From Lewinella sp. LCG006 (GTDB lineage Bacteria; Bacteroidota; Bacteroidia; Chitinophagales; Saprospiraceae): a DNA stretch of 64,000 nucleotides. The first letter of the stretch is position 1; every line of letters starts with the position of its first letter. Positions 27,454 to 36,146 of the stretch are shown here, one piece after another. The notes below the pieces were generated by a model, which was not told the origin of the DNA, ran no database searches, and saw nothing but the letters and a program-made list of their open reading frames with translations. The stretch covers positions 3,194,501 through 3,258,500 of the forward strand of contig NZ_CP160680.1 in assembly GCF_040784935.1 (NCBI RefSeq). The letters run 5' to 3'. The translations under genes and the position numbers were made by a program.

Positions 27454-27498
27454 TACCACATAGTCATATCGTTTCTTAACTCATATGGCTATGTGGTA
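27454..27498. repeat. Hairpin with 16-bp stem, ACCACATAG type
   Basis: TACCACATAGTCATAT (27454-27469) pairs with ATATGGCTATGTGGTA (27483-27498) with one G-T wobble. No strong U-run follows. The left arm with three preceding T's recurs at 34018-34033. It may act as a 3' stabiliser or weak terminator. Confidence 0.45.
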
Positions 27499-27507
27499 TT
27501 AAACCTG

Positions 27508-27537
27508 TTGAATAGTTTGAGGATTAACGTAAATTAG
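27508..27537 (+). promoter_or_regulatory. Promoter candidate of the hybrid kinase gene
   Basis: TTG (27508-27510), a 19-base spacer, then TAAATTAG (27530-27537), one mismatch from the Bacteroidota -7 consensus TAnnTTTG. It is 36 bases upstream of the ATG at 27573. Confidence 0.4.
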
Positions 27538-27572
27538 TAGGTGGCGCATTGCTGAAGACGAACACTTACGTT

Positions 27573-30473
27573 ATGAAAACACCTGTCCTGCTACTTTTAA
27601 TGGGGAGTTTTAACCTATTTCTGACGGATGACCTGATCGCTCAGACTAACTATCGTGATAGCCTGTTGCAAGAGCTGACGACGGAGAAGGATGCTGAAAC
27701 CCGTATTTGGTTAAAGTTGAGCCTGGCACGTGAGTACGATATGCGCGACACTTCGTTGCAAATCGCGAATGAGATCATGGCGGAATCCCAAGCTATAGGA
27801 TTCCTGAAAGGAGAAGCCTTTGCTCACGAAATCCGGAGTTATGCTTACTACAATATGGATCGAATGGCGGAGTCTTTGATCGAAGACAGTATGCATATTT
27901 TAGTGCAGCAGCAGTTGGGGAATACCTTTGCTGTGGGAGCGATTCATCATAACATGGGAGCGACGTACACGACGATGCGTAAGTTGGACCAAGCGATTGT
28001 GCATTTGCTGAAGGCCGTAGAAGTACTAAAAGCGGAAGAAAGTTATGACTGGCTGGCCCGTGTGTACAATGACCTGGGGGAAGCATTTGACCTGAGTGAG
28101 CAACCCGAGCAAGCCCTTTTTTACTTGAGAGAAGGTTTGGCTTTGCGCAAAAAACATATTGACCCCTCGGAGTGGCATTATGCCTATACCGACCTGGGGA
28201 ATTTTTTTTCTACCAATGACCAATTAGACAGTGCCTTGTTTTACCATCAGCTAGCGCTGGAAAGTGCGCAGTTGGGAGAGGATGATGCAAGTGCAGCAAT
28301 TGCTTATCAGAACATGGGCAATGCACTGCTGATTGCCGGAAAAAATGAAGCAGCAGTTCCCTACCTACTCAAAGCCAATACGTATTTTGAAGACACAGAC
28401 CGTATCCAGTATCTAGCTCCGAATTACAATGCTATCGGAGAGACCTACCTCAATCTAGGGCGCTATACAGAAGCTATTGATTACCTCAATCGTAGTCTGG
28501 AAATGACGCGCGAAAATGGCCCACTGAACCTGGCCCAAGATGCTCATGGAATATTAGCTCGACTCTTTGAGCAACAAAATGATTATCAGCAGGCCTACTT
28601 TCATTTGCAACAGCAAAAAATACTGCAAGACAGCCTGCTACAGGAGCAAAACCTGGAGGTGATTGCTGGCTTGGAACGGAAGTACCAAAATGAACAACAA
28701 AAGGCGCAGCTGGCCGAACAGGCACTTGAATTGAATCGGCAAAGCCGCTTGCGGAACTATACACTGTTGGGAGCTGCGCTTTTCGCGCTGGCGCTGACGA
28801 GTATCTTTCAATTCGTCCGTAGTCGGCAGAAAAGCCGTGTCCGGGAGGCTGCTTTGGAAGCTCAACTGGAGCGCGCTGAGGCCGATAAATTGAGGAGCTT
28901 GGATCAATTGAAATCCACCTTTTTCGCCAACATCAGCCACGAGTTTCGCACGCCGCTGACGCTCATTCTTGGCCCTGTACAGCAGGCCCTTGAAGGAATT
29001 AATAGACGACTTGACGTGGAGGTGCCAGAGGAAGTAACGATGAAAACCCGCTACCTGCAATTGATCGAACGGAGTACACAACGCTTGTTGTTGCTGGTCA
29101 ATCAGCTGCTGGATTTATCTAGAATTGATGGCGGTCAGCTACAGCTACATTTGCAGCAGGGGGACTTGTTGCCGCTACTGCGGGCGCTCGTTTATTCTTT
29201 TGAAAGTTTGGCCGAAAGGCAGCAGATTGATTATGAAATAAGCTTTCCTGAACAGCTGCCACAAGCAGTTTTTGATCGCGATAAATGGGAGAAAATATTG
29301 GTCAACCTGCTCTCCAATGCCTTTAAGTTTACGCCAGAGGGAGGGCGAGTAACCTTTCAGGCGGAAGCCAAAGTCGAGGGCTTGCAAATGCGGATTGCTG
29401 ATTCCGGACCAGGGATCAAAGCCGCTGATCTTGATCGTATTTTTGATCGTTTTTATCAGGTAGAAGGAACGGAAGCACGCGGGACGGGTATCGGATTGGC
29501 TCTGGTGCAAGAGCTGGTCATAATGCTGGACGGGCAAATAAAAGTAGAGAGTGAAGAGGGCAAGGGAACAACCTTTATCCTGCTATTACCTTTCCTGCCG
29601 GAGCATTTTTCGCAATTGGATACGGCAGCACTGGAGGAGGATTCAACCGAAGCAGTGCCGCTAGCACTTCCTGGGTTTCCGTCTCCAGCCGCTAGTGGCG
29701 CTATTGCCGAAGGTGTAGATGATGAAGTGCCCACTGTTTTGATTGTAGAAGACAATGTAGACCTACGAAATTATATTGCGGAACAACTGGGAGCCAGTTA
29801 CCACATTATCACCGCTGAAAATGGGCAGGTAGGCCTTGAATTGGCCATCGAAAACACCCCAGATCTCATCGTGAGCGATGTGATGATGCCCAAAATGGAT
29901 GGCTTTGAATTGTGTGAAACCCTGAAGTCCGACGAGCGGACGAGCCACATCCCGGTTATCCTCCTTACCGCCAAAGCGGGCCAAGACCATAAGCTGGCCG
30001 GGCTGGAAACGGGTGCTGATGAGTACCTGACCAAACCCTTTGATGGACGTGAGCTACAGCTGCGGGTACAGAACCTGATCCGTCAGCGTGCACAACTCCG
30101 CGAGCGCTATAGCCGAACCATGGTATTACAACCCAGCGAAGTAGCGGTTACTTCTGCTGATGAGCAATTTATTCAAAAAGTTCAAGCTGCCATTGAAGCC
30201 AATATCGATAATGAGCAGTTTTCGGTGGAAGACCTGGCAGATGCGGTCGCTTTTAGCCGCAGCCAACTACACCGCAAGCTGAAAGCCCTCACGGATCAAT
30301 CACCCACGGTGATCATCCGCAATTTTCGTCTCCAAAGAGCAAAAAGTCTCCTGGAGCAGGGCGGGGGTACCGTTTCGGAAATTGCCCTGGCAGTGGGCTT
30401 TGGGAACTTCTCTTATTTTTCTAAAACCTTTAAGGCTGCTTTTGGGGTCTTGCCCAGTGAGGTGGCACCGTAG
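27573..30473 (+). CDS. Hybrid sensor histidine kinase / response regulator / AraC regulator with TPR sensor
   Basis: A one-protein two-component system of about 966 residues. The order is: signal peptide (LLLLMGSFNLFLTDDLIAQ), a TPR array of about seven repeats (to residue 370) facing the periplasm, a membrane helix (LLGAALFALALTSIFQFV), a coiled coil, a HisKA box with the phospho-accepting His in FFANISHEFRTPLTL, an HATPase with N-box NLLSNAFKF and G-boxes DSGPGIK and GTGIGLALV, a receiver domain with the Asp in DVMMPKMDGFE, and an AraC-type double HTH at the end. The usual propeller sensor is replaced by TPRs. The frame begins with a TTG at 27549; the ATG at 27573 is chosen. Targets are unknown. 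Confidence 0.93.
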   Translation: MKTPVLLLLMGSFNLFLTDDLIAQTNYRDSLLQELTTEKDAETRIWLKLSLAREYDMRDTSLQIANEIMAESQAIGFLKGEAFAHEIRSYAYYNMDRMAESLIEDSMHILVQQQLGNTFAVGAIHHNMGATYTTMRKLDQAIVHLLKAVEVLKAEESYDWLARVYNDLGEAFDLSEQPEQALFYLREGLALRKKHIDPSEWHYAYTDLGNFFSTNDQLDSALFYHQLALESAQLGEDDASAAIAYQNMGNALLIAGKNEAAVPYLLKANTYFEDTDRIQYLAPNYNAIGETYLNLGRYTEAIDYLNRSLEMTRENGPLNLAQDAHGILARLFEQQNDYQQAYFHLQQQKILQDSLLQEQNLEVIAGLERKYQNEQQKAQLAEQALELNRQSRLRNYTLLGAALFALALTSIFQFVRSRQKSRVREAALEAQLERAEADKLRSLDQLKSTFFANISHEFRTPLTLILGPVQQALEGINRRLDVEVPEEVTMKTRYLQLIERSTQRLLLLVNQLLDLSRIDGGQLQLHLQQGDLLPLLRALVYSFESLAERQQIDYEISFPEQLPQAVFDRDKWEKILVNLLSNAFKFTPEGGRVTFQAEAKVEGLQMRIADSGPGIKAADLDRIFDRFYQVEGTEARGTGIGLALVQELVIMLDGQIKVESEEGKGTTFILLLPFLPEHFSQLDTAALEEDSTEAVPLALPGFPSPAASGAIAEGVDDEVPTVLIVEDNVDLRNYIAEQLGASYHIITAENGQVGLELAIENTPDLIVSDVMMPKMDGFELCETLKSDERTSHIPVILLTAKAGQDHKLAGLETGADEYLTKPFDGRELQLRVQNLIRQRAQLRERYSRTMVLQPSEVAVTSADEQFIQKVQAAIEANIDNEQFSVEDLADAVAFSRSQLHRKLKALTDQSPTVIIRNFRLQRAKSLLEQGGGTVSEIALAVGFGNFSYFSKTFKAAFGVLPSEVAP

Positions 30474-30634
30474 TGTTTCCTACTACTTATGGGGGCAGTC
30501 TCAAATGGTAGTGAGTGATTTAAGAGCCTGTTGCGACAAATGAGTCAAGATTTGCGACGAGGCTGTTAGCGCTTGCCTTGGTGCCTGCCTCATCTTTGTG
30601 GTGTTCTTTTTTATTAACCTAAAATCAATTTATC

Positions 30635-31111
30635 ATGAAGAACATCATTGTTTTTACGCTCGTCTTTTGCACTTCTCTTTTTACTGGTTTATTCGCACAG
30701 CAGAGCGATCCCGCAGTAGCGACGGTTCGCGAAGCTATTACTACTTTCTTTGCGTACGATGCCGAGGCTTACGGGAGTTTCTTCGCAGAAGATGGAGAGC
30801 TGGTTAACCCCTACGGCATGCGAATGAAAGGCCGGGCAGAGATGATCACGCTACATAGTGGTTATTTCAAAAGTCTGGAAGGCCAAACGGGACACGCCGC
30901 TTTTGCGGAAGAAAAGGTGCAGTACCTCAGTCCTGCCATTGCGACCGTGACGATAAATGTTGATGCCAACAGTACGAATGCCATGGGTACGGAAGTAAGT
31001 GCTTTTAAAGGTGTAGCGACAGCGACCCTTAAGAAGAGCGGAAACAAGTGGGTCATTCATCTTTTTCAGGTAACGCCAATCGTTTCTTTTGCCCCGCCCA
31101 CCGAGGGGTAA
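30635..31111 (+). CDS. Secreted NTF2-like (SgcJ/EcaC or DUF4440-type) protein
   Basis: 158 residues with a signal peptide (FTLVFCTSLFTGLFAQQ). The fold is suggested by the sequence order of the SgcJ/DUF4440 group: an N-terminal helix (VATVREAITTFFAYDAEAY), FFAEDGELVNPYGMRMKGR, a variable middle and a final beta hairpin (WVIHLFQVTPI). Such proteins bind small ligands or act as minor enzymes; the substrate is unknown. It precedes a cytochrome c gene by 24 bases on the same strand, so the two are probably cotranscribed. Confidence 0.75.
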   Translation: MKNIIVFTLVFCTSLFTGLFAQQSDPAVATVREAITTFFAYDAEAYGSFFAEDGELVNPYGMRMKGRAEMITLHSGYFKSLEGQTGHAAFAEEKVQYLSPAIATVTINVDANSTNAMGTEVSAFKGVATATLKKSGNKWVIHLFQVTPIVSFAPPTEG

Positions 31112-31135
31112 TCTCTTCACCCAAATGCCATTTTT

Positions 31136-32098
31136 ATGTCTAAGCTAATCAAAATACTGCTGTGGGTAGTAGGTGGTGTGGCTGTGCTTATGGCCCTGGT
31201 TGCAACCTACAATACTTTGGCCCCTCTTCCGGTGCACGAAGTTCGGTTACCCGAAAACGTTACGATCCCTTACGGTGATTCACTCGCCCTGGCGGAGGGT
31301 GCCCGGATCGTATCCATGAGTTGCACGCTTTGTCATCGTAATCAGGACGGCAACCTGGCGGGGCGGCCTCTGCCGGAGAAGGATTTCGGAGACGTCTACA
31401 TCGCCAATCTGACCAACCACCCGGAGGCGGGACTGGGAAAGTATACCGACGAAGAGTTGGTTCACATTATCCGCACGGGGATTCGGCCCAATGGCTCGCA
31501 GTTGGTGCCGATCATGCCTCAGTTTTTCAGGATGTCAGATGAAGACCTCTACCGTGTGATTGCGTACCTGCGCTCGGATGCCCCCATGGTGCAGCCGGTA
31601 GAGAAGTACTGGCCCGACAATAAGTTGAACTTTATCGGAAAGGCATTGACGAGATGGGTGTTTAAACCTGCACCGATGCCCACTGGTCCGGTAGCCCCTC
31701 CTCCGTCGGACGATCTGGTTGCTCAGGGCGAATACCTGGCAAATGCCGTGTACAGTTGCTACCAGTGTCACTCGGCGTCTTTCGAGACGAATAATGACCA
31801 TGAGCCTTCGCTTTCTCAAGGGTATTATGGTGGAGGTAACCCCGTGGGAGGCTTGGCTGGGGCATTGACCATCTCCGCCAACCTGACCATGCACCCCGAG
31901 CATGGACTGGGAGCATGGACCGTGGAGGATTTTGGCAAAGCCATCCGGGAAGCACGCCGGCCCGATGGACGGATGCTATCCCCAACCATGCCACCCTTCA
32001 CCTCGCTCACCGATGATGAGGTCGCAGCGATCTGGGCTTTTCTGCAAACGGTACCGATACAGGACAATGATGCACGGGCAGCCTTGGCACAGCAATGA
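31136..32098 (+). CDS. Membrane-anchored dihaem cytochrome c
   Basis: 320 residues with an N-terminal uncleaved membrane helix (ILLWVVGGVAVLMALVATY) and two c-type haem sites: CTLCH near residue 62 and CYQCH near residue 210. Each is followed by a methionine-containing loop suitable as sixth ligand (VPIMPQFF; SPTMPPF). This arrangement is typical of periplasmic electron carriers paired with dehydrogenases or used in isolation. It lies downstream of an NTF2-like gene and is followed by a strong terminator. The redox partner cannot be deduced. Confidence 0.9.
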   Translation: MSKLIKILLWVVGGVAVLMALVATYNTLAPLPVHEVRLPENVTIPYGDSLALAEGARIVSMSCTLCHRNQDGNLAGRPLPEKDFGDVYIANLTNHPEAGLGKYTDEELVHIIRTGIRPNGSQLVPIMPQFFRMSDEDLYRVIAYLRSDAPMVQPVEKYWPDNKLNFIGKALTRWVFKPAPMPTGPVAPPPSDDLVAQGEYLANAVYSCYQCHSASFETNNDHEPSLSQGYYGGGNPVGGLAGALTISANLTMHPEHGLGAWTVEDFGKAIREARRPDGRMLSPTMPPFTSLTDDEVAAIWAFLQTVPIQDNDARAALAQQ

Positions 32099-32130
32099 TG
32101 GGTTTGCTGGTTTTTAGCTGAAAAGCAAAT

Positions 32131-32178
32131 AACACCCCCTTCCGTATTTCAATAATATGGAGGGGTGTTCTTTTTTTT
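32131..32178 (+). terminator. Rho-independent terminator after cytochrome c gene
   Basis: AACACCCC (32131-32138) pairs with GGGGTGTT (32162-32169), extended inside by TCC/GGA, followed by C and eight T's (32171-32178). Confidence 0.85.
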
Positions 32179-32274
32179 AAATAGGGATACTAGACTATCT
32201 TCATTCCAGGAAATGAATCTGTAAGTGTTACTTGAAAAAAACAAGCTGAGCCGTCATAAAGTAAACCAAGAATT

Positions 32275-33321
32275 ATGAAAAGGTATATGTTATTGCTACT
32301 GTATGTCGTTTGTCAATTTGGCGTTTTACACAGCCAAAGCGATATCCAAATCATCACTGAGCTGGACCTCAGCGCCGCCCCCGCTGGTAAGATTAGCAAA
32401 TACTACCTCCATTTGGTAGATAATGGCCTGGGCCAACCCGTGTACGTGCCCATTATGGTGGCGAAAGGTAGGGAAGAAGGGCCGGTATTAGGACTGACTG
32501 CCGCTATTCACGGCAATGAATTGAATGGCATTCCGATCATCCAGGAGGTGTTTCAACAGTTGGATTTGGAGAGCTTGCGGGGCACGGTCGTTGGTGTTCC
32601 CGGTCTCAATGTCATCAGTCTGAACCTGGACAGTCGCCGCTTTGTGGATGATGAAGACCTGAACCGCGCCTTTCCGGGCAAGGAGAACGGGAACCGTAGT
32701 GAACAGTATGCTTTTCGCATCTTCGACAAAATTGTCCGGCACTTCGATTACCAAATTGACATGCACACCGCCAGTTTTGGTCGCATCAACAGCTTGTATG
32801 TTCGCGCAGACATGGCGGATGAAAAGATGGCCAAGATGGCTGTTTTGCAGGATGCTGATATTATTCTGGATAACAAAGGTATTCCGTCGGCAGGAGCAAG
32901 TGCGAGTAGCCCTCGTACCTTACGCGCCGAAGCTGTCTTGAATGGTATTCCTACCATCACCGTAGAATACGGAGATCCCCAAGTCTATCAGCCCGAGATG
33001 ACACAGCGAGGAGTGGTCGGGGTGTTCAATACTTTGCAGTGGTTGGAGATGGTTCCTCCTGCTAATAAACGTCTACCGGAAGCGGCCGTTTGGTGTAAAA
33101 AGTCCTACTGGGTTTATACCACCCAAGGAGGGCTGCTGGACATTCCCGTGGAATTGAAACAGCAAGTAGCAAAAGGGCAAGTGATCGGTGTCCTGAAAAA
33201 TGCTTTTGGAGATGTAATCGATACCTATTACGCCCCAGAGGCGGGTATTGTGATTGGCAAAAGCACCAATCCGGTGAATATGACGGGCGGGCGAATCATT
33301 CATCTGGGGATCTTGAAGTAA
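32275..33321 (+). CDS. Secreted succinylglutamate desuccinylase/aspartoacylase-family peptidase
   Basis: Zinc hydrolase of the M14-like AstE/AspA family, which removes acyl groups from amino acids. A signal peptide (MLLLLYVVCQFGVLHSQS) implies an envelope location. The zinc ligands are visible as His and Glu in AAIHGNELNGIP (about residues 80-83) and the later His in IDMHTASFGR (about 162). NLDSRRFVDDEDLNRAFPG is the substrate-binding Arg/Asp-Asn-Arg block. 348 residues match 'succinylglutamate desuccinylase/aspartoacylase' proteins of Bacteroidota. A beta-helix lipoprotein gene follows after 31 bases. Confidence 0.88.
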   Translation: MKRYMLLLLYVVCQFGVLHSQSDIQIITELDLSAAPAGKISKYYLHLVDNGLGQPVYVPIMVAKGREEGPVLGLTAAIHGNELNGIPIIQEVFQQLDLESLRGTVVGVPGLNVISLNLDSRRFVDDEDLNRAFPGKENGNRSEQYAFRIFDKIVRHFDYQIDMHTASFGRINSLYVRADMADEKMAKMAVLQDADIILDNKGIPSAGASASSPRTLRAEAVLNGIPTITVEYGDPQVYQPEMTQRGVVGVFNTLQWLEMVPPANKRLPEAAVWCKKSYWVYTTQGGLLDIPVELKQQVAKGQVIGVLKNAFGDVIDTYYAPEAGIVIGKSTNPVNMTGGRIIHLGILK

Positions 33322-33352
33322 AAGTTTACCTTGCCGGAAATATCCAATTGTT

Positions 33353-34009
33353 ATGAAAAAAATAGTTCTTTTCATTGCCCTTGCTTCTTTGTTGGCTGCT
33401 TCTTGTGGAAGTGCGGGTTTACTGGTGACGGATGATTTATCCAGGTCCTTAAATGCGCTCAGCTCTGGTGCTTCGGTGAAACTAAAGCAAGGAAATTACC
33501 TGCTGGACGAAACAGTATTACTGAACGGAAAACAGGATATTACCATCGATGGAAACGGTTCGACGCTTACCGTGAATTCGCTTTCGGACCATGTGATTCA
33601 TGTGGCCAATTGCAGTAATATTCGATTGATCAATTTCAAAGCTACCCACATTGAGCCATCGGGCCCAGTAGGTTGTACAGGCAATGTTTTGTTGCTGGAA
33701 AACAGCTCTGATGTATTGGTAGAAGGCTGTGATCTGAACGGTAGTGGCATCGTAGGTATCGCTTCTTACAATGTAGATAATCTGCGTGTGTTGAATAATT
33801 TCATTCACGAAAATAGTGAATACAGCATCATCTATCAAGGCCCTTCTCTGCTGCTGGACGGGAACATCTTTGAAGAAAACGGTAATGGCAACGTCATCTA
33901 CTTTAGCTATGTGGAAAAAGACGGAATGATGGGTTGGCCTCCTGATGAGCAGATTACTACGGATACTCAATTACAGGGCTTGGTAATGCGGAACAATCTA
34001 TTCAAGTAG
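33353..34009 (+). CDS. Lipoprotein with right-handed beta-helix
   Basis: 218 residues. The N-terminus is a lipoprotein signal (LFIALASLLAASCGSAG) with the lipidation cysteine at about residue 18. The rest shows parallel beta-helix coils with asparagine and isoleucine ladders (CSNIRLINFKATHIEPSG, NSSDVLVEGCDLNGSG, NVDNLRVLNNFIHENSEY). Such proteins bind or cleave polysaccharides, but no catalytic cluster is recognisable here. It is probably cotranscribed with the aspartoacylase-like gene. Confidence 0.8.
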   Translation: MKKIVLFIALASLLAASCGSAGLLVTDDLSRSLNALSSGASVKLKQGNYLLDETVLLNGKQDITIDGNGSTLTVNSLSDHVIHVANCSNIRLINFKATHIEPSGPVGCTGNVLLLENSSDVLVEGCDLNGSGIVGIASYNVDNLRVLNNFIHENSEYSIIYQGPSLLLDGNIFEENGNGNVIYFSYVEKDGMMGWPPDEQITTDTQLQGLVMRNNLFK

Positions 34010-34017
34010 GGGAGTGC

Positions 34018-34033
34018 TTTTACCACATAGTCA
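34018..34033. repeat. Copy of the ACCACATAG repeat arm
   Basis: TTTTACCACATAGTCA is identical to 27451-27466, the left arm of the hairpin at 27454-27498. No matching right arm is present here. It lies between two convergent stop codons. Confidence 0.4.
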
Positions 34034-34046
34034 CTTGAGTTAAAAA

Positions 34047-35189
34047 TCACCCTCCCATCCACCGGAAAAGGAAAATAGTGAGCAAGCCCCAGGTGGTACC
34101 ACTGACCATGCTGAGAATAGCCAATACAATGGCGTGGGGCATCCACTCTTCGTTGTAAGCAGCGGTGACGGCAGGAGCAGTAGAAATTCCTCCCAGGTTG
34201 GCCATGCTGGCAATGGGCACCCAGGCCATATGGAGCTTGAGGGCTTTTGCGGTAAGCATCATAAAAAGATAATGCAAAAGGAGCCAGATGACCACCAGTC
34301 CAATAATTGATAGCGGCAGCGAAAAACCCCCAAAGTTGAGCTTTAAGCCAAGGATGGCCATGATCAGGATGATGAGTATGCCACCTGCTTTCAGAACAAG
34401 GCCGTGATTCCATATCCGCACAAAGTTGCCCAAGAGCAGGCCCACTACAGATAGTACTACAATTTTCCAGAGAAACGCTTTCACAAGAAAGGTGGTAGCC
34501 AACATCACCAACAGGCAAATCATTGACGTCATTAAAATACTGTTGCGGTTACTTGTCCCCAGATCTACCTCATCAGGGACAAAATCCTGGATTTGATCTT
34601 CTATGCCAAAAAAGACATTGAATTGATCACTGCGCTTGATCATCTGAAACATGAGGATGGTCCAGATATTGACGAGTACATTGTCTAGCACCAGGATAGC
34701 GAGGAAGAGGCCTTCGGGACATTCTACGACTTCTTTGAGTACCAACTGGCTAGTGCTTCCCCCAATCCAGCCACCTACAATAGGAACGAGGCCTTTCCAG
34801 TACTGTTCCGTGAGGACGAGTTGGGTCCATTGATCAGAAAAAAGGCTGGATAACAATACCAACAAAGGGGCGAGTATGGCAATCACCAACGAACCGATTA
34901 CAAAGAGGAGTACGGGGCGTAAGCCAATGATTTTGAGTTGCCGAAAGGAAAGCGCACTCATGACAAAAAGAATAGCAAGCGGAATAATAAACTCCTTGCT
35001 CCATTGGTGTATTTGTACACTAGCCAGATCCAGGTCGAAAAGGTGCGTAATAGAAGCCGGAATGACGTAGGCAAAAAGGATGGCCGGAAACCATTCCAAC
35101 AGCTTTTTGATCGGAGCAGATGTCTGCCGATCGAGCCAAAACACAGCAGCGACAGTAACGGTGACAATCAGGAGAGATATCGTTAGCAT
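34047..35189 (-). CDS. DUF819 family integral membrane protein
   Basis: 380 residues with about ten membrane helices (for example LTISLLIVTVTVAAVFWL, IIPLAILFVMSALSF, VLLFVIGSLVIAILAPLLVL). The GGWIGGSTSQLVLKE segment and the late AWVPIASMANLGGISTAPAV stretch fit the DUF819/YjcL family, whose pseudo-symmetric layout suggests a transporter. The substrate is unknown. Its start is six bases from the stop of the dienelactone hydrolase gene on the same strand, so the two form an operon. Confidence 0.82.
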   Translation of the reverse strand: MLTISLLIVTVTVAAVFWLDRQTSAPIKKLLEWFPAILFAYVIPASITHLFDLDLASVQIHQWSKEFIIPLAILFVMSALSFRQLKIIGLRPVLLFVIGSLVIAILAPLLVLLSSLFSDQWTQLVLTEQYWKGLVPIVGGWIGGSTSQLVLKEVVECPEGLFLAILVLDNVLVNIWTILMFQMIKRSDQFNVFFGIEDQIQDFVPDEVDLGTSNRNSILMTSMICLLVMLATTFLVKAFLWKIVVLSVVGLLLGNFVRIWNHGLVLKAGGILIILIMAILGLKLNFGGFSLPLSIIGLVVIWLLLHYLFMMLTAKALKLHMAWVPIASMANLGGISTAPAVTAAYNEEWMPHAIVLAILSMVSGTTWGLLTIFLFRWMGG

Positions 35190-35195
35190 AGGGGC

Positions 35196-36083
35196 TTATT
35201 GCAGGTGCTCCCGAAAGAAATCGATGGTCCGTGTCCAAGCCAATTCTGCTGCGGGTTTGTCGTAGCGAGGGGTTGTGTCGTTGTGGAAACCGTGATTGAC
35301 GCCGGGATAGATATAGCCCTCGTATGTTTTTCCATGTTCTTTAAGGGCAGCCTCGTAGGCAGGCCATCCAGCGTTGACGCGCTCATCCAATTCACCAAAA
35401 TGAAGCAATAGTGCTGCTTGTATTTTTGGTACATCTTCCGCATCCGGTTGGCTTCCGTAGAAGGGGACTGCTGCGGGCATGTCGGGTAAGCGGACTGCCA
35501 TCATGTTGGATATCCAGCCGCCAAAGCAAAAACCGACTACGCCTACTTTACCATTACATTCAGGATGTTCTTTGAGATAGTGATAAGCAGCGATAAAGTC
35601 TTCGAGCATCTCCTGGCGATCACGTTGCCGTTGGAGGGTACGACCATCGTCATCGTTGCCAGGATAGCCGCCCAGCGGCGTCAGCGCATCAGGCCCCAAG
35701 GCAATGAAGCCTGCTAGCCCCGCCCTGCGGGTAACATCTTCGATATGAGGATTGAGGCCGCGATTCTCATGCACCACGATGATGCCCGGTAGCTTTTCGG
35801 CGTTTTCTGCCGGGCGACTGAGTAAACCTTTGATGCTGCCACCACCTTCAGGTGAGTCGTAGTGGATATACTCCGAATTTAAGCGCGGATCATTGGCCGG
35901 TACCTGCAGCTTGCTTTCGTACTTAGGCATCAAGTAGTTCAGCAAGCTCGCAACGGTAAGTCCACCGACGGCGTAGATGGATAATTGCTCAACAAAAGTG
36001 CGCCGATCTATTTTGTTGTGTGCGTACTGGTCGTAGAGGTCAAATACTTCCTGACTTACTTCCTTTTTGTTGAGCTTTTTCAT
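35196..36083 (-). CDS. Dienelactone hydrolase family protein with Tat-like leader
   Basis: Alpha/beta hydrolase of about 295 residues. The nucleophile is the cysteine in VVGFCFGGW, as in classic dienelactone hydrolases; the acid is in HFGELDERV and the His in [11 protein letters not shown]. The N-terminus carries [20 protein letters not shown], a twin-arginine-like motif plus hydrophobic helix, so Tat export is likely. The frame extends to a TTG at 36119; the ATG at 36083 ([12 protein letters not shown]) is preferred. It is operonic with the DUF819 gene. The substrate is unknown. Confidence 0.87.
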   Translation of the reverse strand: MKKLNKKEVSQEVFDLYDQYAHNKIDRRTFVEQLSIYAVGGLTVASLLNYLMPKYESKLQVPANDPRLNSEYIHYDSPEGGGSIKGLLSRPAENAEKLPGIIVVHENRGLNPHIEDVTRRAGLAGFIALGPDALTPLGGYPGNDDDGRTLQRQRDRQEMLEDFIAAYHYLKEHPECNGKVGVVGFCFGGWISNMMAVRLPDMPAAVPFYGSQPDAEDVPKIQAALLLHFGELDERVNAGWPAYEAALKEHGKTYEGYIYPGVNHGFHNDTTPRYDKPAAELAWTRTIDFFREHLQ

Positions 36084-36146
36084 CTTACTTTTAGGTTTAC
36101 TTGTGCAATAGCTCCCCAATATACAAAGGAGGTTTCGAAATAAGCC

